From contig JABAKD010000009.1 of the NCBI GenBank assembly GCA_012845835.1, positions 16,723,462-16,787,461 on the forward strand: a DNA stretch of 64,000 nt, written 5' to 3'. Of this stretch, positions 12,601-21,208 are shown piece after piece. Source of the DNA: Undaria pinnatifida (lineage: Eukaryota > Sar > Phaeophyceae > Laminariales > Alariaceae). The position numbers and the translations under genes were made by a program. The notes beneath the pieces are model-generated. The model ran no database searches, had not been told where the DNA came from, and saw only the letters and a list, made by a program, of their open reading frames with translations. Numbering within the stretch: position 1 is the stretch's first letter; the number at the start of each line of letters is the position of its first letter.

Positions 12601-15465
12601 AGGTACCAGGTCAACTACAGCAGATACAACAGTCTAACAGTGGCCCGGTCGCTCGGCACTCACGGCCTTGGGTTGTCTTTGTTCATCGCGCCGTCGGCCG
12701 TCGGCTCGCTCGCTTGCGACCGTCGATCGCCCATCATCCGTTCGCTCTATAATGGTTGGCGGCCTTGGGTCGCCTTCGTCGACCGCGTGCTGTTGTCCGC
12801 TCGCCCACCCACTCGATTGCACGCCGTTGTGGTAGTGCTAAGATACTTGTCACGCTGCTTTATTTGCCTGACAACGTGTCCTACCATGAGGTTCCATTCC
12901 TCTTGCAGCTCAAACGGACATTGCCCGACACAAGCTACAAACGCACTGCTCTGCAATCGGTAGGTAATGCCGCCGGTGGTTGTATATAGCAAATTGGGAG
13001 CACAACAATATTTGACGACAAACTGGTCAAAGTTGGCACATATCTAGTCTGGCCCGTTTCGGCTTCACGATAGATTCAATGGTAGCTCTACAACACGCTA
13101 ACACATCCTAGGCAGCCCCTTGCCCATCCGGGGCGTGCGCCGCGAACGTCGCGCGGTGTCGCACATGAGCCTCTTGCCAGGTATGTACACGAGACCTAAC
13201 CCTATTCGATACCGGTGTCATACGAAGTATACCAGTATGTACGAAGAATACCAGTATAAGAAATCGCGACACTGGTGTCGTATATGTAATCGCGACATCG
13301 GTGTAGTACCCGTATAAATACGAATATAACTTGTCAATTTTATATTATGAAATACTGCTATTCTCTGTCATCATGGCCTCGCGATCCAGAGCGTTTCAAC
13401 CCCGCCCCGCGGCATGGGTAGAGATAATTGGGAACACAACCAGCAGAACACTAGATATCACGTCGCGCCGGGTCGTGGCTGTCGTGTGCTGATCATTGCC
13501 GACAATCCCGAAGCTGTCCTGATAGCCATCAAGCCAGCCTTGCCGCCGGCTTGCAATTGAATATTACGATTCGAACCGCTGATTGGCCTATCAAATTCCT
13601 GCGAGAGGCCGCTGGCTTTTTACTAGAAGGTTGGTGCTGAACACGAAACAGGGAAGCTGTAGGGGCATGGAGGTTCCGCCGCACCTGGGGAGGATAGGAT
13701 ATTATCTCCGGTTCACAAATATCTCAATTGCTCTACAATTTACACCAACCGGGGACAAAAACGGCGAACCCTCGGGTCGACACCGCCCCGCACGGTGTGG
13801 AAACCCCTTCTCCACTTGCAGATCAACGATCAACGATTAGCTGGAGCTCATGGAGCGAGCTAGCGGCGCCTGGGGAAGATAGGGTCCTATCCCCGGACCA
13901 GAAACCCTTCCATACATCTACAACTCTCCCATAATCCGGGGGCGAAAACAGTGATCCCCCGGTTCGATACCGCCTCGCACGGTGTAAAAAGCCCACCCCC
14001 GTCGGCTGCTAACTGATCGGCGGGGGGTCACATGGAGCCAGCGCGCGGAGAGAGGTGCCCCTCGGAACATGTCGAGGTCCCGCCGTACACGGGGACGATG
14101 AGGTCCCATCCCCACATCAATAAATGCTTCCATACATCTACAACTCCAACATCCCAGGCACGAAGACGGTGGTCTCCCGGGTCGACACCGCCCTGTGCGG
14201 TGAGGAAACCCCAGCCCGACCGGTTGATCGCTGATTGGCTGGGATTCGTAGAGCCAGCACGCGGCGGGCGTTGCCCCTCGGGGCAAAGCCGAGGTCCAGC
14301 CGCACCCAAGGAGGATAGCGTATAATCCCCGGATTATGAAGTATTTCATACATCTACAAACACAACAATCCGTGGACGAAAACGTTGATCCCCCGGGTCG
14401 GTACTACTTCACACGGTGTGGAAACCTCAACCCCACTGACTCATTGCTGATTGTTCGGAGTGCGTAAGGTCTGCACACTGGGGACTGTGGAATATCCATG
14501 GCACGCGACTAATAAGTAGCAGTAAGTAGTATTAATAGTGTACTGTAGTAGTAGTGGTAGTACGTAGTGCTGATAGTAATAATGTTTCCGCGTCATGGGG
14601 TCTACGGTTAGTACTGTTGCTATGCTTTTCATACCATGTAAACACTACCAGACTACGGACGGCAATGTCAGGGCCGATTAGAACTTACAATAACTTACAA
14701 TATCACCCCAATGGTCCTTATACATCCTTGCAGAGCGTGGTACGTCGCAGCACACACTACGAGTACAATTATACCCTACCCTATCGCTACGGGAAACGCA
14801 GATCTAGAGCCGTGGCCGTACCGCTAGTCTCCGTTAAATACGGTAGTATCGATAACGTTGCTGTTATGTACAGGGGGAATAATGAAATAAACGAAATCTG
14901 GGATCCTCGTCAGAGTTACTGTAATTAATGATCAGGAATTGGGGAGACGAAATGATATTAAGAGCTGATGTGTCAAAACACTGTCTACGATGCTGATACT
15001 ACAGCAGTATTAACAGTCTACGTACCCAGGTAATATTCGATCTCACAGCTAGAGTGTATTTTAATTTTTATAAATATTGCCGCGTGCCTGGTGTATGACA
15101 AGCGACAATTAACAGCGCACCCGTTTTTATCAGGATCATTGCGCGAAGCTTCAGATGCGACACTACAACTCGACACTCCCCGGCACCTACCTAGACTTAG
15201 GCTCTGGCTTTGGCCCGCCTTTGCCGGCGGCCCTGCAATGATGGCAAAACCATTCGTTCTCGGGGATTACGCGAACTGGAGGCTTGAAGCAGAAGGTGTG
15301 GTACTCGCCGTCGCAGCCGTCGCACAGCAGGATGAGGTCTTGCTGATCATTTTTCTTGCACACGAAGCAACCCCCCTCGTCAAGAGGATGGCCGGGATCG
15401 CTTGCCACAGCAGGGACAGCGGCAACAGCAGTAACAGCAGCAGCTGATTCAGCAATGGCAACATC

Positions 15466-15512
<47 letters not shown>

Positions 15513-15849
15513 CGGTAGCAACAGCATCGCCGTTGCCGTTGTTCGCACCCTTGCCGGCGTCAAGGTCAACACGGATACTAGAAGTGCTGCCGTCGTCGAT
15601 ATTGTTGGTTGCGTTGCTCTCGTTGTTGCTGTTGTTGGTCTCGTTGTTGCTGGTGCTGACCTTGTTGCTGTTGTTGCTGTTTTCGGCGGTGCTGGTGGTG
15701 ATGGTAGTGTTGCTGTTGTTGTTGTCGGTTTTGGTGTCGGTGGTTTTGGTGTTGGTGCTGGTGTTGTTGTTATTGCTGTTGATGCCATTGCCGTCACCCA
15801 CCACGTTAGGTGCGGATGCTGTCGAAGCTGGTGTCGATGCTTCTTCCAT
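267..15849 (-). CDS. Multi-exon AP2/ERF - triple PHD - bromodomain chromatin protein (gene model)
   Basis: Ten exons (15849-15191, 9215-9104, 8443-8372, 7674-6215, 5725-5551, 5187-3460, 3250-3017, 2692-2184, 1729-1228, 636-267) have GT-AG borders and matching phases, giving about 1,940 codons. Approximate domains: PHD1 161-205, AP2/ERF 221-281, PHD2 767-815, PHD3 1355-1408, bromodomain 1563-1660. PHD fingers read histone H3 tails, bromodomains read acetyl-lysine and AP2 domains bind DNA, so a nuclear, sequence-directed chromatin reader is inferred. The linkers are low complexity (Asn/Thr, Ala, Pro/Glu/Lys, Gly/Ser). Exons 4-10 are firmly linked: PHD2 and PHD3 are each completed only by splicing. 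The joins 15191/9215 and 8372/7674 are phase-compatible but unproven, so two or three separate genes remain possible. The exon at 1729-1228 needs one base fewer in a C-run. If the last donor is unused the frame stops at 252; otherwise the gene leaves the window. Confidence 0.6.
708..815 (+). mobile_element. SINE-1 fragment in an intron
   Basis: The segment matches the body of the tRNA-derived SINE seen at 10.75, 43.8 and 60.5 kb: GATGAAA-TTGACGAG, then GAGAAGG, ACCTGTGACC and TGTCC-AAAAGATGGAAAG. It has diverged and lacks the tRNA head. It lies in the intron 1227-637 of the chromatin gene, antisense to that gene. Confidence 0.6.
1228..1729 (-). CDS. Post-bromodomain exon with a frame break at a poly-C run
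   Basis: It begins after GGTATGAAG with one base that completes the split Ile, then closes helix C of the bromodomain. About 95 residues of helical, Ala/Glu-rich sequence follow. At the 14-C run (1393-1406, poly-G in the sense strand) this frame meets a stop, while the next frame continues with about 45 well-formed residues to donor GGCAAAG|GTGAGA. At 502 nt the exon is one base too long for its flanking phases; with 13 C it would be 501 and fit exactly. A small intron instead of an indel is possible but no good pair of sites was seen. Confidence 0.65.
1393..1406. repeat. 14-C homopolymer within an exon
   Basis: An uninterrupted run of 14 C (G in the coding strand) encodes Gly in either frame. 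Its length decides whether the upstream and downstream parts of the exon are in one frame. Confidence 0.95.
2184..2692 (-). CDS. Bromodomain exon
   Basis: A 509-nt exon from acceptor TTTTGTGTCTACAG to donor GCCAT|GTACGTGG. After a Gly/Ser/Ala-rich lead of about 80 residues it encodes most of a bromodomain. Helix Z is near LLRLVATLAL. The ZA loop contains DPLDLFKDPVP and FPIDFSTI, equivalent to the usual P-M-D-L-x-T-I. The acetyl-lysine-binding Asn sits in ARAFNAPG. The final helix C is completed by the next exon (ISVLEGAKRLW). The exon ends in phase 2, matching the single base at the start of exon 1729. Confidence 0.85.
3017..3250 (-). CDS. PHD3 completion exon
   Basis: A 234-nt phase 0-0 exon after a pyrimidine-rich tract ending GTATCAG and before donor ACCGAG|GTAAAT. 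Its first residues, WNCPICRERK, give the Trp and last Cys pair of the PHD finger begun at the end of the previous exon. The rest is basic and Pro/Gly-rich with no known domain. It lies about 0.3 kb before the bromodomain exon, and the PHD-then-bromodomain order is common in chromatin readers. Confidence 0.75.
3460..5187 (-). CDS. Low-complexity linker exon with start of PHD3
   Basis: A 1,728-nt phase 0-0 exon from acceptor CAAGCAG (preceded by a branch-like CTGATTAAT) to donor ATGAAG|GTAAAG. The start is Lys/Ser/Pro-rich and basic. The middle is Gly/Arg/Ser/Asp-rich with no recognised domain. The last 48 codons begin PHD3 with CMYC, a single Cys (MVC) and FHSFC-FPC. An ATG at 5208 lies in frame just upstream, so the exon could be mistaken for the start of a separate 593-aa gene. 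The phase match on both sides and the split PHD3 favour an internal exon. Confidence 0.78.
5551..5725 (-). CDS. PHD2 core exon
   Basis: A 175-nt exon between acceptor CTGACAG and donor CAAGGG|GTGAGA. With the two bases carried over from 6215 it completes a C4HC3 PHD finger: CSVC, then CGEHGEL, CDFC, FHEEC and W-YCPSC. The motif is only complete across the splice junction, which strongly supports the model. An alternative donor (GAAAA|GTAAAT, also phase 0) would shorten it by six codons. A decayed copy of this exon sits about 200 bp upstream in the intron. Confidence 0.85.
5862..6012 (-). pseudogene. Dead duplicate of the PHD2 exon inside the intron
   Basis: About 150 bp repeat the 5659-5830 region, including the flanking intron, at roughly 75-80% identity by eye. 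The copy still reads CGEHGELTC. Compared with the active exon, its CCDFC has become CYDCR and its zinc-ligand His is Arg (VFREEC). Ten bases carrying the splice acceptor are missing, between two CAG words on the plus strand. It cannot be spliced like the original and cannot form the same zinc site. It lies wholly between 6214 and 5726. Confidence 0.75.
6215..7674 (-). CDS. Large linker exon leading into PHD2
   Basis: This 1,460-nt exon follows acceptor TTTTACCACACACAG and ends at donor TTGCAG|GTGAGA. It starts with an acidic stretch, then about 120 residues of irregular Pro/Glu/Gln/Lys repeats, then a Gly/Ser-rich region. Next come a basic patch resembling a nuclear localisation signal (KKRSHKRKPR), a TPTETPTE repeat and a Lys-rich stretch. 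The last residues, GNHFFC plus two bases, supply the first zinc-binding Cys of PHD2. The frame is open back to 7815, but the upstream part lacks the composition of the exon and the acceptor is strong. An alternative short first exon (ATG at 7783, donor after 7754) cannot be excluded. Confidence 0.75.
8372..8443 (-). CDS. AP2/ERF domain exon, C-terminal half
   Basis: A 72-nt phase 0-0 exon lies between acceptor TTGTCGCAG and the consensus donor CCG|GTAAGC. It encodes EAAGAYDAEAKR and ends in PLNFP, the hallmark helix and terminal NFP of AP2/ERF domains, and it continues the 9104-9215 exon after a 660 bp intron. It is shorter than any standard ORF cutoff and would be missed by ORF calling. The donor is phase 0, as is the acceptor of the next exon at 7674, 697 bp downstream. 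Confidence 0.75.
9104..9215 (-). CDS. AP2/ERF domain exon, N-terminal half
   Basis: A 112-nt exon follows a pyrimidine-rich acceptor ending CGGACAG and ends at a GAGAAG|GTGCGG donor. It encodes the first 37 residues of an AP2/ERF domain: YTGVYW at the start, then W-T-A-K-I and IGSYSSE. These are the conserved beta-sheet positions that contact DNA. It begins with one base that completes a split codon and ends in phase 0, matching the exon at 8443. The same frame is open beyond the exon on both sides, but the conservation pattern stops at these borders. Confidence 0.75.
9216..13560. other. Repeat-rich intronic or intergenic stretch
   Basis: If the chromatin gene model is right, this is part of its first intron. 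It holds a SINE-1 copy (10748-10905), a direct repeat containing an ACACCGGTGT palindrome (10400-10470 and 10620-10720), and short variants of that palindrome at 13208-13305. A minus-strand frame at about 12420-12200 is Asn/Asp-rich (Asn-Asp-Thr repeats) and could be an exon, but it lacks a convincing acceptor. No other gene was recognised. Confidence 0.5.
10748..10905 (+). mobile_element. SINE-1 copy, head missing
   Basis: It matches the body of the 60.5 kb SINE over about 150 bp (ACTCGATGAAAAATTGACGAG to CCAGAAGCTGGAAAGTAG) and ends in an A/G-rich tail. The tRNA-like head is absent, so it is 5'-truncated. Confidence 0.7.
13570..14440 (-). repeat. Tandem array of ~200 bp units (array 1)
   Basis: Four diverged units, spaced 185-218 bp, are marked by a GGTGTCGACCCGGG-like word next to a CCGTGCGG-like word (minus-strand sense; plus-strand near 13775, 13960, 14178 and 14395). 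Each also has an ATTGGCT/CCAAT-rich segment and a CCCGGGTG-like segment. The same unit occurs in the opposite orientation at 61.3-62.4 kb. Part stays open as a 143-codon minus-strand frame (14349-13918), but unit divergence shifts frames elsewhere. Confidence 0.8.
14441..15186. other. Gap with GTA-type simple repeats
   Basis: Irregular AGTA/GTAGTAGTAGT runs lie at 14510-14580; otherwise there is AT-rich unique-looking sequence. Nothing coding was recognised. Confidence 0.5.
15191..15849 (-). CDS. Exon with canonical PHD finger and Asn-rich N-terminus (proposed exon 1)
   Basis: The ATG at 15849 has a good context (ACCAAGATGG). The product starts with an Asn/Thr/Ser-rich stretch of about 90 residues, then a poly-Ala run encoded by a GCA/CAG repeat (plus-strand 15467-15510). 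It ends with a textbook C4HC3 PHD finger at residues 161-205: CFVC, CDGC, YHTFC and W-FCHHC, with the Trp before the last Cys pair. An in-frame stop follows at 15187-15189, but a strong donor (TCTAG|GTAGGT) lies just before it at 15191. The exon would end in phase 2, which fits the AP2 exon at 9215. Alternatively this is a complete 220-aa single-PHD protein. Confidence 0.72.
15467..15510. repeat. CAG/GCA trinucleotide repeat encoding poly-Ala
   Basis: About 14 perfect GCA units lie in the PHD1 exon and are read as Ala on the minus strand. Repeat length is likely variable between individuals. Confidence 0.9.
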
Positions 15850-17101
15850 CTTGGTGTAGCGGCGCGACAGACCTCGTGCAGCACGCGGCAAAGCTCGTTC
15901 GCCGGTTTAAATTTTCAATGTTGAGTCTGGTGGGCGGGCTTCTCAGCTCCTGCGTGATCAGGCTCAAAGGCTGGCCTTGGGCTTGTTGACGCCCCTTTCT
16001 TGTTCACGATGGGGTGGCAGGTTTGATGATCCCGGTGGAGAATCCCTAGCCTGCACGCAGAGAAGGGACGATGGGACGGGAGACGCGGTTGGGATGGTGA
16101 AGTCAGCCAAAAAAACAAAAACACTGCTGCCTGCTGCTGTAAAAGGTCGCGACCGTCCGCATAGATAGGGGAGAGATCTATGGTATACCACTCGTACTCG
16201 TATGGACGCTGGGTGCCGACAAAAAAGTCTCCTATGTATCATACATACCTTGGTAGGTGCAGAACCTCCTTCGAGAAGGAAATAGGGGTGCCAGAGACTG
16301 TGCGACAACAAGAGCGGCTCGATGTCTCGTAAAGGTGAACCCCAGACCAGGCTATCTAAACGCAAAGCAGAAACTACGGGTAAACTCGATGTCCCGTCTC
16401 GTCGCGCCCCGCGGGTTGCCGGTGTGGGCCAAAAATGGTACTCTCGAAAAACGAGTCTCCGGATGTACCCCGTTCCCTGAAAGAGTAAGCCGCGAAAGCT
16501 GCCGAGGATGGAGATAGGCACCTCAGGTAATTCAAGCGTCAATCGATTATTGCGCAAAACAACACGCACCGCACCTCGATCTAGGCAATATATCACCAAT
16601 CTAAAGCACCGCGCTGATCTACAAACGGCAAATCGAATATGGCTCGCCCAACCAAACTTGGCGAGACCCAGTGGGTCTATCTATACCTCACAGTCCCGTG
16701 GGTCCTTGATCACCTGCACGACAACACCCTACTTACAATACCAATACCCAGTTTTCGCGCGAAAATGCGGATGAGCTACTCAGATGCTCAGTATCGAGAT
16801 AACATCACCTCGTGCGGCCGTGCGCGATCGAAGCAGTCGCGGTTCAGAGTGCGCCCGCGGGGCTACCGTGCGAGAAATGCAGGGGTTTCACATAAATAGA
16901 AGGCGTTTCTCAACCGACTCAGATCAATCTCGATCTCTTCGGCGACGGGTGCCGCACGCACGAGGCCGCCGTCGATCCGATGATACCATGATATGGTGCC
17001 AATATGGTGTCTCGGTTATCGCAGAGGTGTTGTTCGCATTGCTTCTGCGCGTTTGCCCGGATCGAAAGGGCACAGCCTTTATTCGTCACCACGAGGATAC
17101 G
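15850..17101. other. 5' flank of the PHD1 exon, no firm gene
   Basis: A 211-codon minus-strand frame (16599-15964) is open but shows no domain, no clear splice link to the PHD1 exon and mixed composition. It is probably chance or 5' untranslated sequence. The promoter of the chromatin gene is expected here if 15849 is its start. Confidence 0.4.
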
Positions 17102-17290
17102 ATGGGCCAAAAAGCGAAAAGCCGCGACTCCCAACGTAAAGAGCAAAGAACAGTATCGCGGGCAAAAGTAAAACCCATATTTTTCACACTAAAAGTCAGT
17201 TACTTTGCGCTCGTGTTCACAGCAGCAGCAGCGGTCGCTCTCCTCGCTTTTGGGCGCCGCTCACAACAAACAGAGATTGTATCACGATAG
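17102..17290 (+). CDS. Possible 62-aa single-pass membrane microprotein
   Basis: The ATG has A at -3 and G at +4. The product has a highly basic N-terminus (MGQKAKSRDSQRKEQR), then one hydrophobic helix of about 20 residues (residues 31-51, including FTAAAAVALLAF), then a short polar tail ending at TAG. This layout suits a tail-anchored or type II membrane peptide with a cytosolic basic end. No family was recognised. The frame is open upstream to 16784, but that part is low quality. A chance ORF is the main alternative. Confidence 0.35.
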   Translation: MGQKAKSRDSQRKEQRTVSRAKVKPIFFTLKVSYFALVFTAAAAVALLAFGRRSQQTEIVSR

Positions 17291-20200
17291 ATTGAACCCG
17301 GAGTTGTTGTCTGTGAATGGCAGCTTATTGATCCCGCGTCCATCACAGCGCACACGATTGTGATGGCTCGTACATCCCTAGTACGTTTTCAGCACCACAC
17401 CAGAAAAGTCACGAAACCTACGTATAAAACGCTTTTTTTATGAAGGGATACAAAATACGTGGTACAACAGACACCCCTCGGTATGATACGAGTACATACA
17501 GCAGAGTTGTTGAGCTTCCCCGCCGCTTACTCACAGCAGAGTTGTTGAGCACTTGTTGTATGTACCGTCACCTGTCGTCCAACAAAAAACAGCAACCAAG
17601 GTCGCAGTGGGTAGCGCTCGATAAAAAAGCGAGCGCCAAGCAAGGCTCGCCAGAGGTGGGTTTTGGGCCTGTGGGCTTTTGGGCAGGCCCTCTAAAACGA
17701 AGATCCTTTGTCAAAACAACGGAAGCAAGATAATATTTCAGGCGATTGGATACTCCTTGGAATTCTGATGATACATCGAACGTGCCCCGACCGATAACAG
17801 AGGTGCGTGTACCGTCACGTTCAACCACTAAGAGCAGCACCCTACCCATTGTGCCGCCGAGTATCAAGAGGGAAACGACCACACCTTGGTCGGGTGTGTC
17901 GTAATACAGCAGGTAGATGTGGCGGACGATCTTGCGCGTGATGCCTACAGATAGATCCATCATCACACCGCAGAATCTGAAGAAAAAAAACAAAATCGCG
18001 AAAAATAAAAAATGCCATATCATACCTTCCTTTCAGCACTACTACAGTAACTAATATTATTGCTGCAGCTGCTGCACGCTGTGCGCGAGCAAGTGGTGTC
18101 GATCAAGTTGTGTCGAATTTCCAATGCTGTACGCAAGTGGTTTCGATCAATGTGTACATTTTTCCAATACTACTGTACCTGGTACGCAATGGATTCCATC
18201 AAAGAAGCATTACTGCTGTACGCAAGACAAATCAAAACAAGGGCGAAAAACCTGGAAAAATCGAATCCCGCAGTATTCCAAACAACATACAGCAGCACGA
18301 CCACCAATTATTTATTAGTCTAATGACACAGAAAAAGCACGGGATTAGAGGGCAGTTATCAATACCCCATTTGACTACGTACGGTAAAAGGTTGACCAAG
18401 TGCCTATCCAAAAGTATGCCTTATAACACGCCCCTCCCCCTGGACCGGCGGGATGGCAGGATGGCCGGATATACTGGCGAACGTGTGTCAATATCCACGC
18501 GGATCCAAATCCTCCTGGGAATACCGGGGAGAGCATTTTTTTCCACGTTTGATCTTATGGAAAAATCGTAAAACGTTATTTTTGGTGGATGGTGAGTTTC
18601 GAACCCACGACCCAAACACCCCATGGTCCGTCGACGACGCCATTTGTCAAGGTACTATTAGAGGGGTTTGGCCGGTTCGATTACTGCTGGTAAAAGGTTT
18701 GCCAATTGCCTGCGTGCCCAAAGTAGGCCTTATAACACGGCGACTGAGGCCAACCCGTGACGCGTCGTGACGAGATATGCCCCACGATTGGCGCAAGCTC
18801 GTCCGCTTCGTCTGCAGAGGCCGGGTTAGTTCTTTTCGGTTCTCTATAAGTCTCGCAATCAGTGATGCTAGCGACTACAGATAGTGCACGTACGTTAGCA
18901 CTCCCCTCGTCCCACGAATCCCCCATCCCCCCCTCCCTACCTGTCTACCCGCCTGCCATATAATACCCCCATCCCCCAATCTATGGCCATACGATTAAAC
19001 ATACGGCTATGCACAAATTGAGTACACCCCCCCCCCCAATTATGCCTGGCAGATTTACCCCCCCCCCCTTCCTCCGTTGTAGGGATGCGAAGATCTTACA
19101 TGGCCATACCAATACGGCTATGCACGAAACGAGCACACACACACCCTCCCCTCGTACTCGTACACAAAGCAAGCAGACAGACATGCCGAGACAGACAGCA
19201 GCCTTGCAATTGACCCCTTTAGAACTGTGCGCGCGTTTGTGTCGACAAGTGACTTGGAATTCGTGTGGAATAAATTTTTGCAGTGCAGGTAAAACAGTAG
19301 ACGGGTGGAACACTGGCATACAAAACTCTGAGCCCCAGGAAGAACATGGACCCCGCCCTCACACTGTCCAGGAGAAAATAGTTATGTATCTCCAAGCAGT
19401 TCCACACAGGAGATTGGGAGCATAAAAGGCGGCAGCCTCGAGCTGAGCGGGGAATTCAGATTGCGGGTTGCACTGGTGAACTCCCGCCGAGCTCTCATCA
19501 CTAAAGATGAGTAATAAAATAGTTTATGAAATGTTTCGGTCAAAGTCAGGGCACGTTGTAGTTGACACCTATCTCCAGGCGAGCTTGGCTTCTAGACTCG
19601 CCAGCCGCACCAGCTCTTGAATATTGAGGGGCCAACACGTTAGGCAATCGGGAAGTTAAAACGCGGTTAACATCCGTACGAAGAGAGGAACGCGTTTCTC
19701 CAGATCAATAGCAGAAGCCGATCGAGGGTATGGAGGACATCGACACTTCAAGCGAAAGCGGCAATCGACCATTTAGTCGTGCAAATGACGGCGACTACGA
19801 CGCATACGCATCTTGAATGTTGCCGCGTCGAGACCACATGACGCGAGGAGACGCCACAGGGATACCTTAGGTCCGACAATGCTGACAACCCCTTTATTAC
19901 CGAACTTCTAGGTGCTAAAAGTTATTTTTCGTCGAAAAGCACCCTGGCGCTGACGTGACCTGTATCAGTCGCACAACCAAAACGCGGGTCTCTTGATCGA
20001 ACGCGACGATTTTCGACGTGCCAACGAGCACAGGCCCTCATCAACGTGCATTCTAGATTACCACCCTCCTCTCCACCTATACACGACACGCTTGAGACCC
20101 TGTCCATTGCGAAGCGTATCCGTGCCTGCTGCATCAATCTCCACTCCCCCCCATAGTTTTCTCTGCGCCCCTTATCACCCCGTTTTTCGCCGTCCCTACA

Positions 20201-20640
20201 ACGATGTGTGTGCCAATTGGCCCATTCCTACTTACTTTCCTGGAAAACGCCTGGATACGGGCAAAACCTTGCTGATGCTTGCACGTCACCAAAAACCTCG
20301 ACACGTACAGCCCCCCGCTTTGAATGGGTACAGCGCACATTCTACGTTTGTTAGGCAGTTGTCATGCGGCAATGTGTGAAAATGCTACAGTCCGCGGACC
20401 GCGATTAAAACGACTACCCACGCACAGCGCGGTCGACTCCACTGCTTTGCTTTATCACCCTGATCACTCCAACAGTTGTCTTTTACAAGAACGCAGAGGG
20501 ATGATAAAGATGACGATACGTACAACTCGCTGTAAACTGCGCTATGTACGGCGTGAAACGGCTGCAGTGATTCACCGCTTCGAAAGGGATTTAACCTGAA
20601 ACCTTCACCTAACCTTACCGGCAACATACAGGACCCCCCC
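17291..20640. other. Gene-free stretch with repeat fragments
   Basis: A tRNA-like head lies at 18590-18655 (minus). Poly-C tracts with a GCACAAATTGAGTACA word occur at 19010-19040 and 19060-19075. A short dispersed fragment at 19210-19290 is related to 45970-46050 and 63912-63990. No coding signal was recognised. Confidence 0.5.
18590..18655 (-). repeat. tRNA-like Pol III promoter remnant
   Basis: The minus strand has a B-box-like GGGTTCGAAACTC and, about 45 bp before it, an A-box-like TGGCGTCGTCGACGG. Stems do not fold into a full cloverleaf, so this is more likely a SINE head than a tRNA gene. Confidence 0.4.
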
Positions 20641-20649
20641 CCCGTGCTC

Positions 20650-21208
20650 CTATTTTCCCTTCCTTACTTTTCGACGCAAATTCCATGCCACCGCCGCCGC
20701 GTGTCGGCGAGAGCCATCCCGCAGCGGGTCAAGCACCGACGGGCGTTCCAAGTGTACAGCGCGACTATCGCGTCCCCCCACCCCCCACGGATCCGCCGCG
20801 GCCGCCGCTCTAACAGCCGCCGCCCTTGCCACCGGGTTCTGCCATCTCCGCCTATCCCCCTTGGCATGTACCACAGTTCTCACCATGCATTCGGCAGGTG
20901 TGGCCGCAGCGGCGGGGGTGACGGCGAGCGATGTCGAGGGTCCCGACAGCTCCGACACGTAAAGTGGAGAGCGGGGGGTGGAGAAACGCGGTTTTAGGGT
21001 TTTGTAACCGTCGGCAAGATACCGGAGATCGAAAGGGGTATGTCGGGCCCGAAACGCGGGGGAGCGTCGGGTCGGGTCGGCATTACCCGCGCCCGCTGTG
21101 AGCATGAAACCTGCGGCGCGCTCGACGGCGTAGGTGCCGGGGCCTAAGCAAGGATTGCCTGTTACACGCCAGTTCGGCTCTTGCGTGTTGCTGAAGCTCG
21201 CTGCATAC
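20650..21208 (-). CDS. SHIPPO-repeat exon, possibly terminal
   Basis: The exon starts after acceptor GCAATCGACAG and encodes AASFSNTQEPNWR, LGPGTYAVE, RRSPAFRARHTPF and FSTPRSPLY. The last ~75 codons to the stop at 20650 are Arg/Ala-rich and less convincing. A strong donor (GCATG|GTGAGA, near 20884) suggests the true exon ends there. Confidence 0.55.

Noticed and set aside
15356-15859. Leu/Ala-rich plus-strand frame that looks like a membrane protein
   Set aside because: It is the complement of the Asn/Ala low-complexity and CAG repeat in the PHD1 exon; the minus strand carries a canonical PHD.
15964-16599. 211-codon minus-strand frame upstream of the PHD1 exon
   Set aside because: No domain, no convincing donor to link it, and uneven composition; kept only as possible 5' flank.
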